This document shows positions 42,794 to 54,667 of a stretch of DNA of 64,000 nt, piece by piece. The stretch is taken from assembly GCA_021018995.1 (NCBI GenBank), contig CM037597.1:7825299-7889298 (forward strand). The letters run 5' to 3'. The stretch comes from Chloranthus sessilifolius (lineage: Eukaryota; Streptophyta; Magnoliopsida; Chloranthales; Chloranthaceae). Made by a program: the position numbers and the translations under genes. The notes below the pieces were generated by a model. It was not told the origin of the DNA. It searched no databases and was given only the letters and a program-made list of their open reading frames with translations. Position 1 is the first letter of the stretch, and every line of letters begins with the position of its first letter.

Positions 42794-43956
42794 TGATGCG
42801 AAAACTAACACAATGCAAATGCTAGGGCTGAGATTAATAAAAAATTAATATAAGCAATTAAAATGCGAATTTTCTTAATAGTTTATCACATAAAATAGTA
42901 AAAGTTTCAAGTAAATGATTTAAATCTATCCCGGATTATTGTTATTTTCGCATACATTCCCTATCGGATCTAGAAGATTAAGGTTCTTAGTGAACAACTA
43001 GATCTCCGACAGTTTTAGGGTTTCGAACGAACTCACAAGTGGGTTCTTTCGATACCGAGCGAAATAAAGGCAAATAATAGATTTAATGATGAAGTGGATA
43101 GGTTAGGGTTTAAACACTTACGCAACTCATAGATCCAGGAAGCAGAAAGGAGAGAAAAGTTGGCCTCGCACCAAACCACACACAGGATGAAGAATCACTC
43201 TTCGGTTAAGAGAATCACACCCTCATAAAAAATTTTTATCAAAAGCTCTCAAAGTTTTGCAAAAAGCAATAATATATTAACCATCAATGAAATAAAAGTA
43301 TTTTTACAAGTCTTTAAATAGGCAAAGCAAACCCTAACTCGAAATTAAAGAGTCATAAAACTTAAAACATTGAAATGGCAAGTTTTGCCAAAGAAACCCT
43401 AAAATCCGTCGTTTGACATACCTGTTTCACAGACGATCAATCGATCGAATGTTTAGAATCGATCGATCGACTGATAAAGAACAAATTCTTCTGACAAGTC
43501 TTTTTACAATTGATCGATCGAATGTTTCATGGGTCAAAATACCGGGTATCGGATACGTATCGTCCGAGCTCAAAACCGATACGTATCGAACGATACGTAT
43601 CGGAATAGTAAAATACCAGACGATACATTAAATGTATCGTCCGGGTATATGCATACAAAATGGCGATACGGTACATTGAATGTACCGTATCGTCCCAGTC
43701 CAAAACCGATACGTATCGTCCGATACGTATCGGTATCGGACGAAATTTTGACCCATGGAATGTTTAGAGTCGATCGATTGACTGGTAAAGAATAAGTTCA
43801 GCAAAAGAACCTGTTCAAATCAATCGATCGAATGTTTAGGGTTGATCGATCGACTGAAGTAAAGTCCACATATCCGTGCAGTTCTTCTTCCGGAACACGT
43901 TCTTCTTTCGCCTTCAATAGGTTACGAGCGGCTGCTTGAATCGGATGTCCCCATCA
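42794..43956 (-). repeat. 5' LTR of the chromovirus (right side), 1,163 bp
   Basis: In minus orientation it begins TGATGGGGACATCCGATTC and ends ...TCGCATCA. It contains the 230-bp hAT-like MITE at 43528-43757. The array of ATCGATCGA motifs occurs here too (about 43432-43525 and 43770-43855). As 5' LTR it would hold the promoter; a TATA box was not pinned down. Confidence 0.9.
43528..43757. mobile_element. hAT-like MITE inside the 5' LTR, 230 bp, 8-bp TSD
   Basis: Ends CATGGGTCAAAAT and ATTTTGACCCATG are exact inverted repeats, flanked by GAATGTTT at 43520-43527 and 43758-43765. The other LTR has the empty site. The interior is dense in 'cgatacgtatcg' palindromes, like the CAAGGTAT family but with different ends. 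A truncated second copy sits at 54611. Confidence 0.9.
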
Positions 43957-44129
43957 CTATGCCTCTGTGAGCACTGACAACCTGCCCACCAGCATTACTA
44001 CAATCGAATTGAATTCTACCAATTAATTGGAATGGAAATTGATGATTATACATACAAGGTTTTATGAAGACGGGCATTTTTATCGGTACTACCCCACGAC
44101 CCAACATGACTTATATTGATGCGGAAAAA

Positions 44130-47100
44130 ATGGAATGAGGATAACCACATAATTCTGAGTTGGCTCTTCAATTCTATGGATCCCTCTATCTATCAGACAT
44201 TTGTGTTGTATAATTCAGCTTCTAAGCTTTGGAGCAAGCTGGCTGATACTTTTGCTCTGTATGAGCATGATACTCGTGTCTTCTAACAAGGGACTCTTCT
44301 ATGGGAGAGTGTTGGGAGGAGCTTGATCAATTATGAGCCCCTACCTGACTTTGGTGAAGAAGTAGGAGCTAAACTCGCTAAGCGACTCGAGAGGGACCAA
44401 ATCTGTAAATTCCTTGGAGGCCTGCGATCTGACTATGAGCATACATGCACCCAGATCCTCACAACCAGGCCTCTTCCTACACTTAGCGTGGGTCATGGCA
44501 TTTTGTTTCTAAGGAGCATTGTCACTCTGTTATGTCCTTCAGCTTTGTTCCTTCCCTTCCTACACCCCTGAGCGTGCAACCTTTGCAACCTATACTCGTC
44601 CTCCTGGAAGTAGAGGCAGGTGGAGCGATAGAGTTGGTCGTCATGGTCGTGGTAGACATAGTAGATGTAATAGGTCCACCTTTATATGTTCACGTTGCGG
44701 TCTCACGGGATATGACTGGGATCACTGTTATTGTTTGCATGGCTATCATGAGGGATATTAGCTTCGGCAATTTCATCTTCCCACGTGGCCACGATTGATT
44801 CATCCTTCGAGACCACTGTCGGCGATCTTATGAGCTCCCTTCGATCCCAGATGCCAGAGTTGATTCGAGCTACGTTGCGAACTACCCAGACACCTTCTGC
44901 TCATCATAAAGGGCCATCATCATCTTCTGAGCCATCAGGTAGCCCAGTTTCATCTGGATGTTAGGCCACTACTTCATCTTCTGCTCCTGGTTGGGTTATT
45001 GACTAGGGAGCGACTAATCAGTCTCATGACTATTCTTTATATTCTTCTCCATCTCCATCAGCCCAAGTTCGACTTGTTGATGATTCCTTTACTCCGGTCG
45101 TGGGAGTAGGAACCGTTCATGTTTCCCCTAATCTCTCATTGTCACATATTTGACATGTTTCTCATTTACCTACAAATCATTTCTTGTTAGTAGGATCACA
45201 ACAAAAAAGTAAATTGTTATGTTATATTTTATCTTTTTTATGTGTCTTTCAGGAGCTTACTACGAAGAAGATTGGTAAGGGTATTGAAGAGATGACTACT
45301 CTCTAGTATCTACCTGCGGGCTTCAGTGCACCTACTATTGCCATAGTATATGGATCTGATCAGAAATCATCATATATTTTCCTTTTCTATAAATGTTAAT
45401 TGTGATACATTATCTTTGTGGCATGTGAAACTTGGTCACGTTGGATTTTTGACTTTGTGCACTGATGTTTGGGATCCTTCCCAATTACTTACGTTGATGG
45501 TTTTCACTACTTTAATACTATTATTGATGATTACACTCATGCTACTTGGATATGCCTAATAAAAACAAAAGTGAAGTTTTTATCAAATTTCAAGAATTTC
45601 ATCTTTTCAGTTGAAATCAGTATGGTGAAAATTTTAAGGACTTATTGGCCAATGTCCCAATTACTTATTGCATGTTTTCTCATTAATCGTACTCTTCACG
45701 GATCTTGGGAGGGTATAGAACCTTAACAAACTCTTCGACCAAAGATCCTATTTTTCTCATTGAGCCTTGTGTATTTGGATGAACATGCCTTGTTCAGGAT
45801 CTTCGTCCTACTCAGCAGAAGATGACAAGGATATCTGATGTGTATTAGTTAGGTATTCCAATGTATCTAAGGGATACCGTTGTTATAATCCTCAGTCTCA
45901 TCGTTATTATACTTCTATGGATGTCACTTTCAATGAGGATGCTCCTTATTTTGTTGAGGATAGTTTAACTACTACTCTTGCTCCATCTTTGGCATTACAG
46001 GTTCTTCTGAACTTGCTGCCACCATAACAACATAAGAAGGGTGTGATTACCTATGCTTGATGCATATTACATGGTCCTCTCCCTATGGCACTGCCTCAAT
46101 CTTCCCAATCAGAGATGACTGTAAGTATCATAAGTCCTATAATACCTATTTCTTCCCCTTTAATTTTTGTTCTCTCCTAGTGCTCCATCCACTCATGCTA
46201 CTGATCTTGATCTTCCTATTTCACTTAGAAAGGGGGTTCGTAAGTGTGCCACTTCTTACACCCTTATAAAGTATGATGGTTATTAGAGTCTCTCTCTCCA
46301 TTGATAATGTGACTATTCCGCATATCGTTCGTGCCACCCTTGACCACCCATTCTGGAGAACTGCAATGATTGAAGAGATGAATGTCATGCAGAATAATCA
46401 CACTTGGCAGATGGTTTTCCACCAGGGAAGAAAAGTACTGTTTGCAAATACGTATTTGGTTTGAAACATAATCCAGACGATACCGTGTCCCAATATAAAA
46501 CGTGCTTGCTTAAAATGGCTTCACCTAAATCGATGGCAATGATTATGAGGCTACATTTTCTCTTGTTGCCAAGTTGACCTCCGCTCGCGTCCTTATTTCT
46601 CTGGTGACCATTCAGAATTAGCCTCTCCATCAGCTGGATGTTAAGAACGTCTTCCTAAATGGGCATCTCATGCGTATAATAAAAATGGCATCTCACCGAA
46701 CAAGTATACATAGATCCTTTACCTGGTTTCCTACTTCAGGAGAGATAAGGAAAGTATGTCAACTCCGTAAGTCGATCTGTGACTTGAAGCAGCCATGCAG
46801 AGCGTGGTTCCACCATTTCAATGGTGTTGGGCTAGGGATCCTAGAGGTGTCAATCTGATCATACAATCTTGATTAATTCTAGCTCCACTAGTTGTCTGAT
46901 CCTTCTTGTATATGTTGACGATATCATTCTCACTAGGGACGGTCAAACATTTATTAGTCATGTAAAATGAGAGTCGAGTTGCATTTTTGAAGTAAAAGAC
47001 TTCGGGAGCATAAAGTAGTTCCTTGGATTGGAGGTTGCTCGATCCAAAAAGGAAACTTCCTCTTCTAAAGAAAGTATGTTATAGATCTACTCAGTTACAC

Positions 47101-47275
47101 GGGAATGATTAGATGTAAGTCAGCCACTTACCTCACGGATCATAAGCTCTCTTTGCATGAAAATGACGGTGATTTGCTTTCAGATCCACATGAGTATCAG
47201 CCGGCGAATGGGATGTCTAATTTATCTCTTCCTACGAGGTCAGACATCACATTTTCTGACTCAAATTCACATACA
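44130..47275 (+). pseudogene. Ty1/copia retrotransposon remnant
   Basis: Pieces of a copia polyprotein in order. Gag has WNEDNHIILSWLFNSM (about 44132) and a zinc-knuckle-like CSRCGLTGYDWDHC...LHGY (about 44689-44750). The pre-integrase domain has LWHVKLGHVGF (about 45415). Integrase has DVWDPSQLLT in one frame and SFPITYVDGFHYFNTIIDDYTHATW in another (45465-45550). RT has PFWRTAMIEEMNVMQNNHTW (46351-46410), LRKSICDLKQPCRAWFHHF (46762-46818) and YVDDIILTRDG (about 46913) with the catalytic Asp pair. A tail DHKLSLHENDGDLL is at 47135. Many stops, shifts and deletions (much of the integrase is gone). No LTR was found on either side. Its gag start lies about 170 bp from the chromovirus TSD. Confidence 0.8.
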
Positions 47276-47529
47276 TGGTTCCCAATCGTGATTACAGTCA
47301 AATAAACTACAACCATATAAAGCAACGAAAAATAAAAGATAACAAAGTTGCTATAAGAACAACAAAAAATTTGTTTTATTCAGTCATTCCATTAATAGTA
47401 CAACTACCAATTACACATTCCAGAAACTCAAAATTACCTTTTCCAAACCCATTAGAAACAAAACCTTTAAACTGGTTCAACTACGTCTTCTAGAAAGCTA
47501 ACATATATTACATTGTTAGATACACACAC

Positions 47530-48720
47530 AAAATAGTCTTTAAACTCCCCAAAATGGACCAAGAGCTCATCAACTCCTTCCTTCAATCTATGGTAGTTAA
47601 AAACACTATGAGAGCCAAACTACATGCTCCGTGCATAACCATCATCATCAGCCTGATCCTTGTTTTTTATCAAAATTATGCTCTCTATAACTTTGCAATT
47701 CCTCATGTCCCTTCTCACTACTTCCCTTCAGTTCTTCACTAATATTCCTCTGCTCCTACTTCCTTGTGCTTGTAGCTTCTCAATCCTCCGTATAGGATCT
47801 GCTTCTAACCTCCAATATACATGTCCTAACCACCTCAAGCGACATTGCGTAATTTTTTCCTTCATAGGTGCCTCTCTCAAGTTTCCTCTTATATACTCAT
47901 TCTGAATTTTATCCTTTCTTGTTACACCACACATACATCTCAACATCCGCATCTCAGCCACATGTAGAACTGTCAACGGGCCGGTTCAAGCCAGGTTTTT
48001 TATAGGCCCGGATATTTTTGAGAATAAAAGTGTGGCCCGAGCCCGACCGGATATCCTATCCGGACCTGGCCCGACCGATTGTGGGATGTTTGAGCCCGAA
48101 CCCGATCCGAATAAACTTGGCTTGGTACTAATTGGGCCAAAACTCGGGCCGGGTGGGCTTTTGTGATTTTTGTCTTACAATTTTTTTCATTCAGGCCAGT
48201 GATAAACTCGGCCTGATACTAATCGGGCCAGAACTCACGCCAGGCGAGAGAGAAAGAAGTTGTGAGAGAGAAAGCAAGATGTTAGGGCCTGGGAGAGAGA
48301 GGGCTGCGCTAAGAGAGAAAAGAAGGCAGAGAGACGGTTGGGCTGGGATTGGGAGCCTAGGAGAGCAAGAGAAGTTGGGAGACAGGAAGAGAGCGAGAGA
48401 AGCTAGGGAGAGAGAGAAAGAGCAGCTAGGAGAGAGAGGGTTGCGCCTGCGCAGGCACTTGGACGCTTGGGAGTTGGGGCAGTGCCACGGCCACGGGGAG
48501 TATGGGCTGGGAGCTCGCCCTGTTGACAGCCCTAGCCACATGTCCTCTATCTTCTTGTCACTTTTTGTAGCCCAACATTTTACACCATGTAATATGGCAG
48601 GTTTAACCTTCGTCTTATAAAAACATCTCTTCAATTTAAGTGGAACTCTTGGATCACACAATACCCTGCTTGCTTGCCTCCGTTTTAATGAGGATCACAA
48701 CTCTCAATACTCTAAATCAA
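47530..48720 (-). pseudogene. RTE-type LINE remnant, split by a 568-bp element
   Basis: Minus-strand pieces are CDPRVPLKLKRCFYKTKVKP, AILHGVKCWATKSDK (48661-48540), then after the insertion MRMLRCMCGVTRKDK, IQNEYIRGNLREAP and RLRWLGHVYWR (47955-47795). This is the conserved C-terminal part of RTE LINE reverse transcriptases. The later part (47728-47530) is degraded. The two halves join if the 47966-48533 element and one TSD copy are removed. Confidence 0.8.
47966..48533. mobile_element. 568-bp TIR element in the LINE, 10-bp duplicated flank
   Basis: Starts AGAACTGTCAACGGGC and ends in the complement of AGGGCTGTCAACAGGGC. Flanked by exact AGCCACATGT at 47956-47965 and 48534-48543. The interior is first GGCCCG-rich and then a strongly purine-rich 'gagagaga' stretch. 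The frames through it (48132-48620, 48191-48661) are low-complexity and span the junction, so they are not genes. The TSD size suits Mutator-like or hAT mobilisation. 'gtcaatgggcc' blocks at 23428, 26930, 30343 and 34745 may be relatives. Confidence 0.8.
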
Positions 48721-48734
48721 GGTACATGGATGAA

Positions 48735-50985
48735 AACCCACTTTAAGGAATGTGGATTTTTCTATATAAGCTTTTAAAGATAATAAGGGATGTGAATTTT
48801 CTACATAAGATGTCGTATTTTATATTTTCTTTTTTTTGAGTATTTTTAAACCCAAGAATACAAGTGCAAATGCAAAATAAATGAACAAACAATAAGGATG
48901 TGGATTTCCCATTATTGTTTAAAAATAAATAAAAATAGATCCCTTTTCTTTTGGAAAAATGTGGATTTTCAAAAACAATAGGAACTTGTTTTATATTTTT
49001 TTCATTTTTCAAAAATCCTAGCATACAAATGCAAAACCAAAAAAATTGGGGAAAAATAAGGCATGTGGATTTTTCTACATAGGGATGTGAATTTTTCTAT
49101 ATAAAATTTTAAAGATAAATAAGGATGTGGTATTTTCTGTATTAATTGTGGCATTTTTCATTTTTTATTTTTTTAAACACTAGAATACAAGTGCAAATGG
49201 AAAAAAGAGAAGGGGGAGGGGGGGGCAAGGATGTGAATCTCTTTATTGCTCAAAGAGAAATAAAAATAGTATGCTTTAATTCTCATAAATGAACCATCTA
49301 TCTAAAAAGTTAATCATTGTTATACTATACTTTAATTTAAGAAAAAACAGATTATTTTAGTTTGATGCTTCAGTTTTAGAAAGTGAAGCATTGTTTAATT
49401 CTCAACAGTGGAACACGTGTATTAAAAGTGGAGCATTCTTGGATTTTAGAGTGTAATAGGCTTGAATTTAAAAAATTAGTTTAAGATTTGAAGCATGCTT
49501 CAGTTTTAGAAGTGAAGAATGCTTCAATTTTGAAAAAGGGACTATACTTCAGTTCTTAAAGTGAAGAAAGGTTCCTAAAAAGTGAAGCATTACTAGACTT
49601 TAGAGTGTAAAATATCTCACTTTAATAAATTAAGTAAGCTTCAACTTCATGAGTGAATGACGCTTCATTGTTAAAAAAGTCAAGTATGCTTTAGTTAATA
49701 ATGACCTTCCAATAGACTATTATATATCAAAATAATACTTAAGCTCCCATCATTGAATAAAACAATAGTAAACTGATCTTCATTTGGTATAAAGCTTTTT
49801 GAACAAAAACTTGATTGGAATATAATTTCATGATGCAGCTACTATAGTCCTAAATTGCTCTAAAGACGTATTTCAGTTCAAAGGAATGCAATGACCATCT
49901 CCACCATGATACCCTTATGTTTCATTACTTTTTGACAAAAAATTCCCATCCGATCAGCAAATGACATCAGTATATAACTACCCATAGTATCATCTTTGCA
50001 AAAGTAAATTTACATGTAATTGAAGCATACTTCTAAGAGCACTATTTACTATTTATATCAAAGCATATTAACACTCCGAAATCGAACAATGCTTCACTTT
50101 TGAGAAACATGTCATACTTGTAAGAATTAGAGCTGAGAACTAAAATATGTTTCACTGTATGAAACTAAAGCATTCTTTGTTCGTTAAATCCAAGTATGTT
50201 ACATTCTAAAATCCACGCATTCTTCACTTTTGAAAACTAAAGCATCTGCCATTTTTGAAAGTGGAGCAGACTCATCTCATAAATTGAAGCATTTTACAGT
50301 ATAAAATCCATGTGCTCTTCACTTTTTAGAAACATGTTTTACTTTTGAGACACATGCTTCACTTTTCCAAACTGAAGCATGTTTCATTCCATGAATTAGA
50401 ACTGAAGCATGCTTCATTTCTTAAAGTGAAGCATCCTTTATTCCTAAAACTGAAGCATCCTTAATTCCTAAAACTAAAGCATCCTTTATTTCTTAAATTA
50501 AAGAATGTTATTTACTCTGAAATATAACAATGCTTCACTTTTGAGATACATGTCTCACTTTTAAGAACTAAAGCATACTATTTTTATTTTCTTTAAACAA
50601 TAAATAGAAATCTACTTTCTCGTTGTTTCCTCTTTTTTTGCATTTGAACTTCTCTAGGGCTTAAAAGAATTTAAAAATAAATAAAATATCACAAATTATA
50701 AATAAAAAACCCACATCTCTTATGTATCTTTAAGATTTTATATAGAAAAAATTCACAGCCCTTATTCTTTCCCCAATTTTTTTGCATTTGCATTTGTATA
50801 ATAGGATTTTTGAAAAATAAAAAAATTCCTAGGTTTTTTGAAAATCCACATTTTTTGAAAAGAATAAAGGGATTTATTTTATTTCTCTTTAAACAATAAA
50901 AGAGAAATCCAAATCCTTATTGTTTCTCCTTTATTTTACATTTGAACTTGTATTCTAGGGTTAAGAAATAAAATGCCACATGTTC
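48735..50985. repeat. 2.2-kb inverted repeat (giant hairpin) with GAAGCAT-rich stem
   Basis: The left part 48808-49285 and the right part about 50565-50985 are inverted copies over some 450 bp. Matching blocks in the same order include 'agaatacaagtgcaaatgcaaaataaa', 'acaataaggatgtggatttc', 'aatgtggattttcaaaaa', 'caaaaaaattggggaaa' and 'aaataaaaatagtatgctttaatt'. Inside the arms, 49290-49690 carries 'agtgaagcatgcttca'-type units and 50030-50560 carries their complement ('aaagcat', 'tgcttcactttt'), extending the stem. The loop is about 49690-50030. An extra copy of the 'ggatgtgaatttttctatataa' segment lies at the outer left (48738-48805). No TIR/TSD or transposase was found and no protein is encoded. 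Confidence 0.75.
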
Positions 50986-51770
50986 ATCAAACCTCGAAAT
51001 CGCAAGATTGATATAGAAGCGGCAAAGGAATGGCGCCAATAAGATCAGCATCAATGCATATGCATCCAGCTTAATAGAGAAATAGGAAGAAATAGAGGGA
51101 ACCTCATGAGTGTGAAAGGAGTCAAGTTTGAGGAAAAAGTCATCTTTTCTACCCAAAAAAAGGGTAGTATTGGTAATAAATTAAAAATCTAGAGTTTCAG
51201 GGCTATTAAGCAAATAAAAATTTTAAGTAAAGGGTGGGTTTCTAAGATATCCGAAAAAGTTAAAGGAGTTTTTACAAGAAAAGGCTTAAATAGAGCATGT
51301 CTTAAAAATATTAAGCAAACAATATTTTTCCAGCTCCCTTTGGGGGGACTTGTTTTGGTTCTAAAATGTGACTTAGGCAGTATCCTAAATAATGCTCGAG
51401 GCGTAAGCCTTGAGGCGGAGCGTAAGCTTTTAGCCTCGAGGTGTAGCCTTGAGGCATAAAGGTATGTGAGGCTCAACTCGAGGTGTAATGAGGCATAATG
51501 AGGTGTAGTAAGGCGCATGTAGGCTTAAGCCTCGCATAAAAAAATTATTTTTCTCTACTATATCCTTTTTTTTCTTACCCTCTTAAAAAATTATTAGGGG
51601 ATGAATAGAGGAGGATGACCTTTACTAATATTCAATAATTTAAAATTGTTATTTGCTAATGAGAATGGAAATGACCAATCAGTGATTAATGTTTAATTTT
51701 TACTATAATCATTATTTTTGGGTTATAAGTTGTGAGTCGTGACTTGAGACTTATAAATTGCAAACATTTG
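50986..51770. other. Intergenic DNA with a 'gcctcgaggcg' repeat, no gene seen
   Basis: At 51390-51535 there are eight or so diverged 'gcctcgaggtg' and 'taaggcgcatg' units, resembling the degenerate TIR-type repeat 'aagcctcgaggcg'. The minus frame at 51189-51518 has no recognisable domain. Confidence 0.4.
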
Positions 51771-54610
51771 CAATTTTGCGTCTGTTTTTTTTTTTTGTGA
51801 TGAATGGTCTTCCGTGAAGAACAGAATCGGAAACAATTTTCTTGGCTACTCACTGTCATAATGAAGAGGAGTGGAATCTGAGATAGGATAGCCAAGTTCA
51901 GATGGAAGAGAGTCCAACCATAAGACTTCGCAAGTTCCATGTGCAATAGCTTTGTACGCGGCTTCAACACTAAATTTAGACACAACAACTTGCTTCTTAC
52001 CCTTCCAGGCAACCAAGACGCCTCCCAAGAAGACGCAATATCCTGAAGTGGATCAGCAATCAGTAATGGATCCGACCCAATCGGCAGTATAAGCAGAGAT
52101 GTTCACAGGACCCCAGGCACGATATATCAATCCAAACTCTACACAAGACTTGATATATCTGAGAACACGACGGACAACAAGGAAGTGGATTATGCGAGGG
52201 GCATGCATAAACTGGCCACAAGACTGACAACAATTGTAATATCAGGTCTCGTGAGAGTGAGGTAAATCAATCTCCCCACCAATCTCTGGTACTCATACGG
52301 ATTTGGAAGTAAGTCGCCATTCTTCTCATGGATAGAAAGTTTTTGATCCATAGGTGTGATTGCTGGTTTACAACCAAACATTCCAGTGTCTTGTAACAAA
52401 TCTATGGTATACTTCCTCTGAGAGACAAATATCCCTTTCTGAGATCTAGCAATTTCTAATCTAAGAAAGTACTTGAGATTCCCCAAATCTTTAACTTTCA
52501 AATATTCTATCCAATTCGCTCTTAGTCCAACTGATAAACGCATGATCATCACCAATAAGAATAATATCGTCCACAGAGATAAGAAGGATGGCATGGCGGG
52601 AAGGACTAGAGTGTATGAATACAGTATGATCTGAGTGACATCTCTAGAATCCCAAGTCGAGAACAACACTACTAAAGTGATGAAACCATTCCCTGAGAGA
52701 CTACTTCAAACCATATATAGATTTATGAAGGCGGCAGACATTGCCAATTTCCCCTAAAGTAGGAAACCAAGTGAAGGATCCATATACACTTCTTCCAGAA
52801 GATCACCGTGAAGAAACGCATTCTTTACATCAACTCTGTATGGCAGCCTGGGATAAAAGAATGCAAACTGAAGTTAACTTGGCTAAAGGAACAAAGGTAG
52901 CCTCGTAATCGATTCCATGGGTTTAAGTAAACCCTTGCGGCGAGTCGAGTTTTATACCGAGAAATACAACCATCCAGATTGTGCTTGATTGCAAAGACCC
53001 ATTTACAACCAATAGTTTTCTTCTCTGGTGGAAGAGGAACCATGTCCCATGTATGATTATAGTGTAAGGCACTCATCTCATAAACCATGGCAGCTGGCCA
53101 GGAGGGGTGATCAGAGGTGACACAAATAGTCAGAGGGATCGTCTCAGAGTCTATGGCAAAGAGAAAGGCCTTGTAGGTTGGAGAAAAATTATGATAACAA
53201 ACAAAATTGGCAAGACGATGAGGGTCACCCGATTGCGAACCCCTTTCTTGAGAGCTAGTAAAGGAAGAGGAGCAAGAATATGATGGTCCTCAGTGAAATA
53301 TGGGACATCCTCAAAGAAGGTAACATCCATAAAGGTATAGAAACGTCGGGTTTGAGGATCATAACAGCGGTGGTACCCTTGAGACACAGTAGAATACCCA
53401 ATAAACAAACACCTAATAGCCTTATCATCTATTTTTTAGCGAGCACAACGAAGATCCTGAACAAAATAAGTACATCCAAGCACACGAGGCTCAACCACAA
53501 AGAGAATCTGTAAGTATAAGAGAATGATAAGGAGTGTGACCCACAAGTTCCCAAGAAGGGGTGCAGTTCATAAGAAAACAAGCAAGTAGTGTTAAAGACC
53601 AATAAGATTTTCGCACATACATACCACGAAGCAAGCAACGGGTCAATCCGAAGAGATTCATGTTCTTATGCTCCGCGACACCATTCTGTTGAGTGTAAGG
53701 ACAAGGAAACTGATGAAGAACGTCATGCATTTTCAAAAGTAGTTATCAAAAGATTAAGACATATACTCTCCTCCATTATCAAACCTTAGAATTTTCACAG
53801 AAGCCCTATATTGAGTCTTGATGAAAGAATGAAATTCTTGAAACTTAGAAAAAACTTCACTTTTATTTTTCAACAAATATAATCAAATTGATTTTAATGC
53901 AATCATTAATAAAAGTGACAAAATACTGAAAGCCATCAATAAAGGCAATTGGGGATGGACCCCACACATCAGAGTGCACAATAGGGAAAGGAGCCTCAGA
54001 TTTATGCATGTGAGAGGGATAAGAATTTCTAACATGTTTTGAAAGCTCACAGACATCACATTGAAATTTAATAGTAGTGCAAATGGATTTAAAACTGGGA
54101 ATTAAAGTGCATAAAGACTGAAACCTAACATGCCCAAGTTTGGCATGCCACAAAGATACAGTACCTAAACTATTGCTAATAGGAAAATGAAAAATAGAAT
54201 TAGGAGTAGCAGTGGGTCCATCAGCAACAGCAGCAGTAAGAGTATTGAAGTCATCATGTAGGTAGTATAGTCCACCCCTCTCAATGCCTTCACCAACAAT
54301 CCTCTTCATAGTAAACTCCTGAAACACACAATAATCAGGGTACAATATAATACAACAGTTTAGTTTCTTGCAATGCTACTAGCAGAAATAAGATTACTAG
54401 AAATTGGGAAAGAAGTAGAACATGAGAAAGTGATAGGGAGGAAGATATGGGAATGGTGCCAACTCCCAGGATAGGAGTGTAGGAACCATCAACAATGTGA
54501 ACCTGAGATGAAGAAGTGGTTGGAGAATATAGAGAGTACTCCTGAGACTCACCCGCCATGTGATTAGTAGACTGAGTCAATGACCAACTAGAAGAAGTAG
54601 TGGTCGCAGC
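51771..54610 (-). pseudogene. Ty1/copia retrotransposon remnant, cut at its 5' side
   Basis: Read right to left. The protease-side region has VHIVDGSYTPILGVGTIPI (about 54500). The pre-integrase domain is LWHAKLGHVRFQSLC...CDVCELSKH (54160-54040). The integrase core starts FPIVHSDVWGPSPIAFIDGF (about 53985) and later has CPYTQQNGVAEHKN (about 53705), with FIGYSTVSQGY at 53405. RT has HYNHTWDMVPLPPEKKTIGCKW (53065-53000) and KDLGNLKYFLRLEI (about 52490). RNase H has SKFSVEAAYKAIAHGTCEVLWL (51975-51910). Stops and frame changes separate the pieces. The gag end and the 5' LTR are not here; the element is cut at 54610 by a MITE that is in turn cut by the gypsy element, so they may lie beyond the window. 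Confidence 0.85.
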
Positions 54611-54667
54611 CATGGGTCAAAATCTCGAACGATACTGATACGTATCGGTTTTAGGGGTCACCGATAT
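54611..54667. mobile_element. Truncated hAT-like MITE between copia and gypsy elements
   Basis: Starts CATGGGTCAAAATC and continues with 'gatacgtatcggtttt', the same end and motif as the complete MITE at 43528. It stops abruptly where the gypsy LTR begins, so its other half should lie beyond the gypsy element, outside the window. Confidence 0.75.

Larger units (their letters stand above)
36915..43956 (-). mobile_element. Ty3/gypsy chromovirus (CRM/Reina-like), complete but decayed, 7.04 kb
   Basis: Both LTRs are present, in minus orientation. The element runs TGATG...CATCA and is flanked by the exact 5-bp duplication CTATG (36910-36914 and 43957-43961). The internal order from right to left is primer-binding site, gag, protease, RT, RNase H, integrase, chromodomain, LTR, which is the Ty3/gypsy order. 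The wording of RT and the chromodomain, and LTR ends TGATG/CATCA, fit the CRM or Reina clades of chromoviruses; a tree would be needed to choose. The LTRs are about 90% identical by eye over their first 250 bp, so the insertion is old. Coding regions contain stops and frameshifts throughout. Each LTR later received its own MITE. Confidence 0.9.

Noticed and set aside
48132..48661. Overlapping 162- and 156-codon frames on opposite strands
   Set aside because: Most of both is translation of a purine-rich 'gagaga' stretch inside a TIR element, and both cross the insertion junction into LINE sequence.
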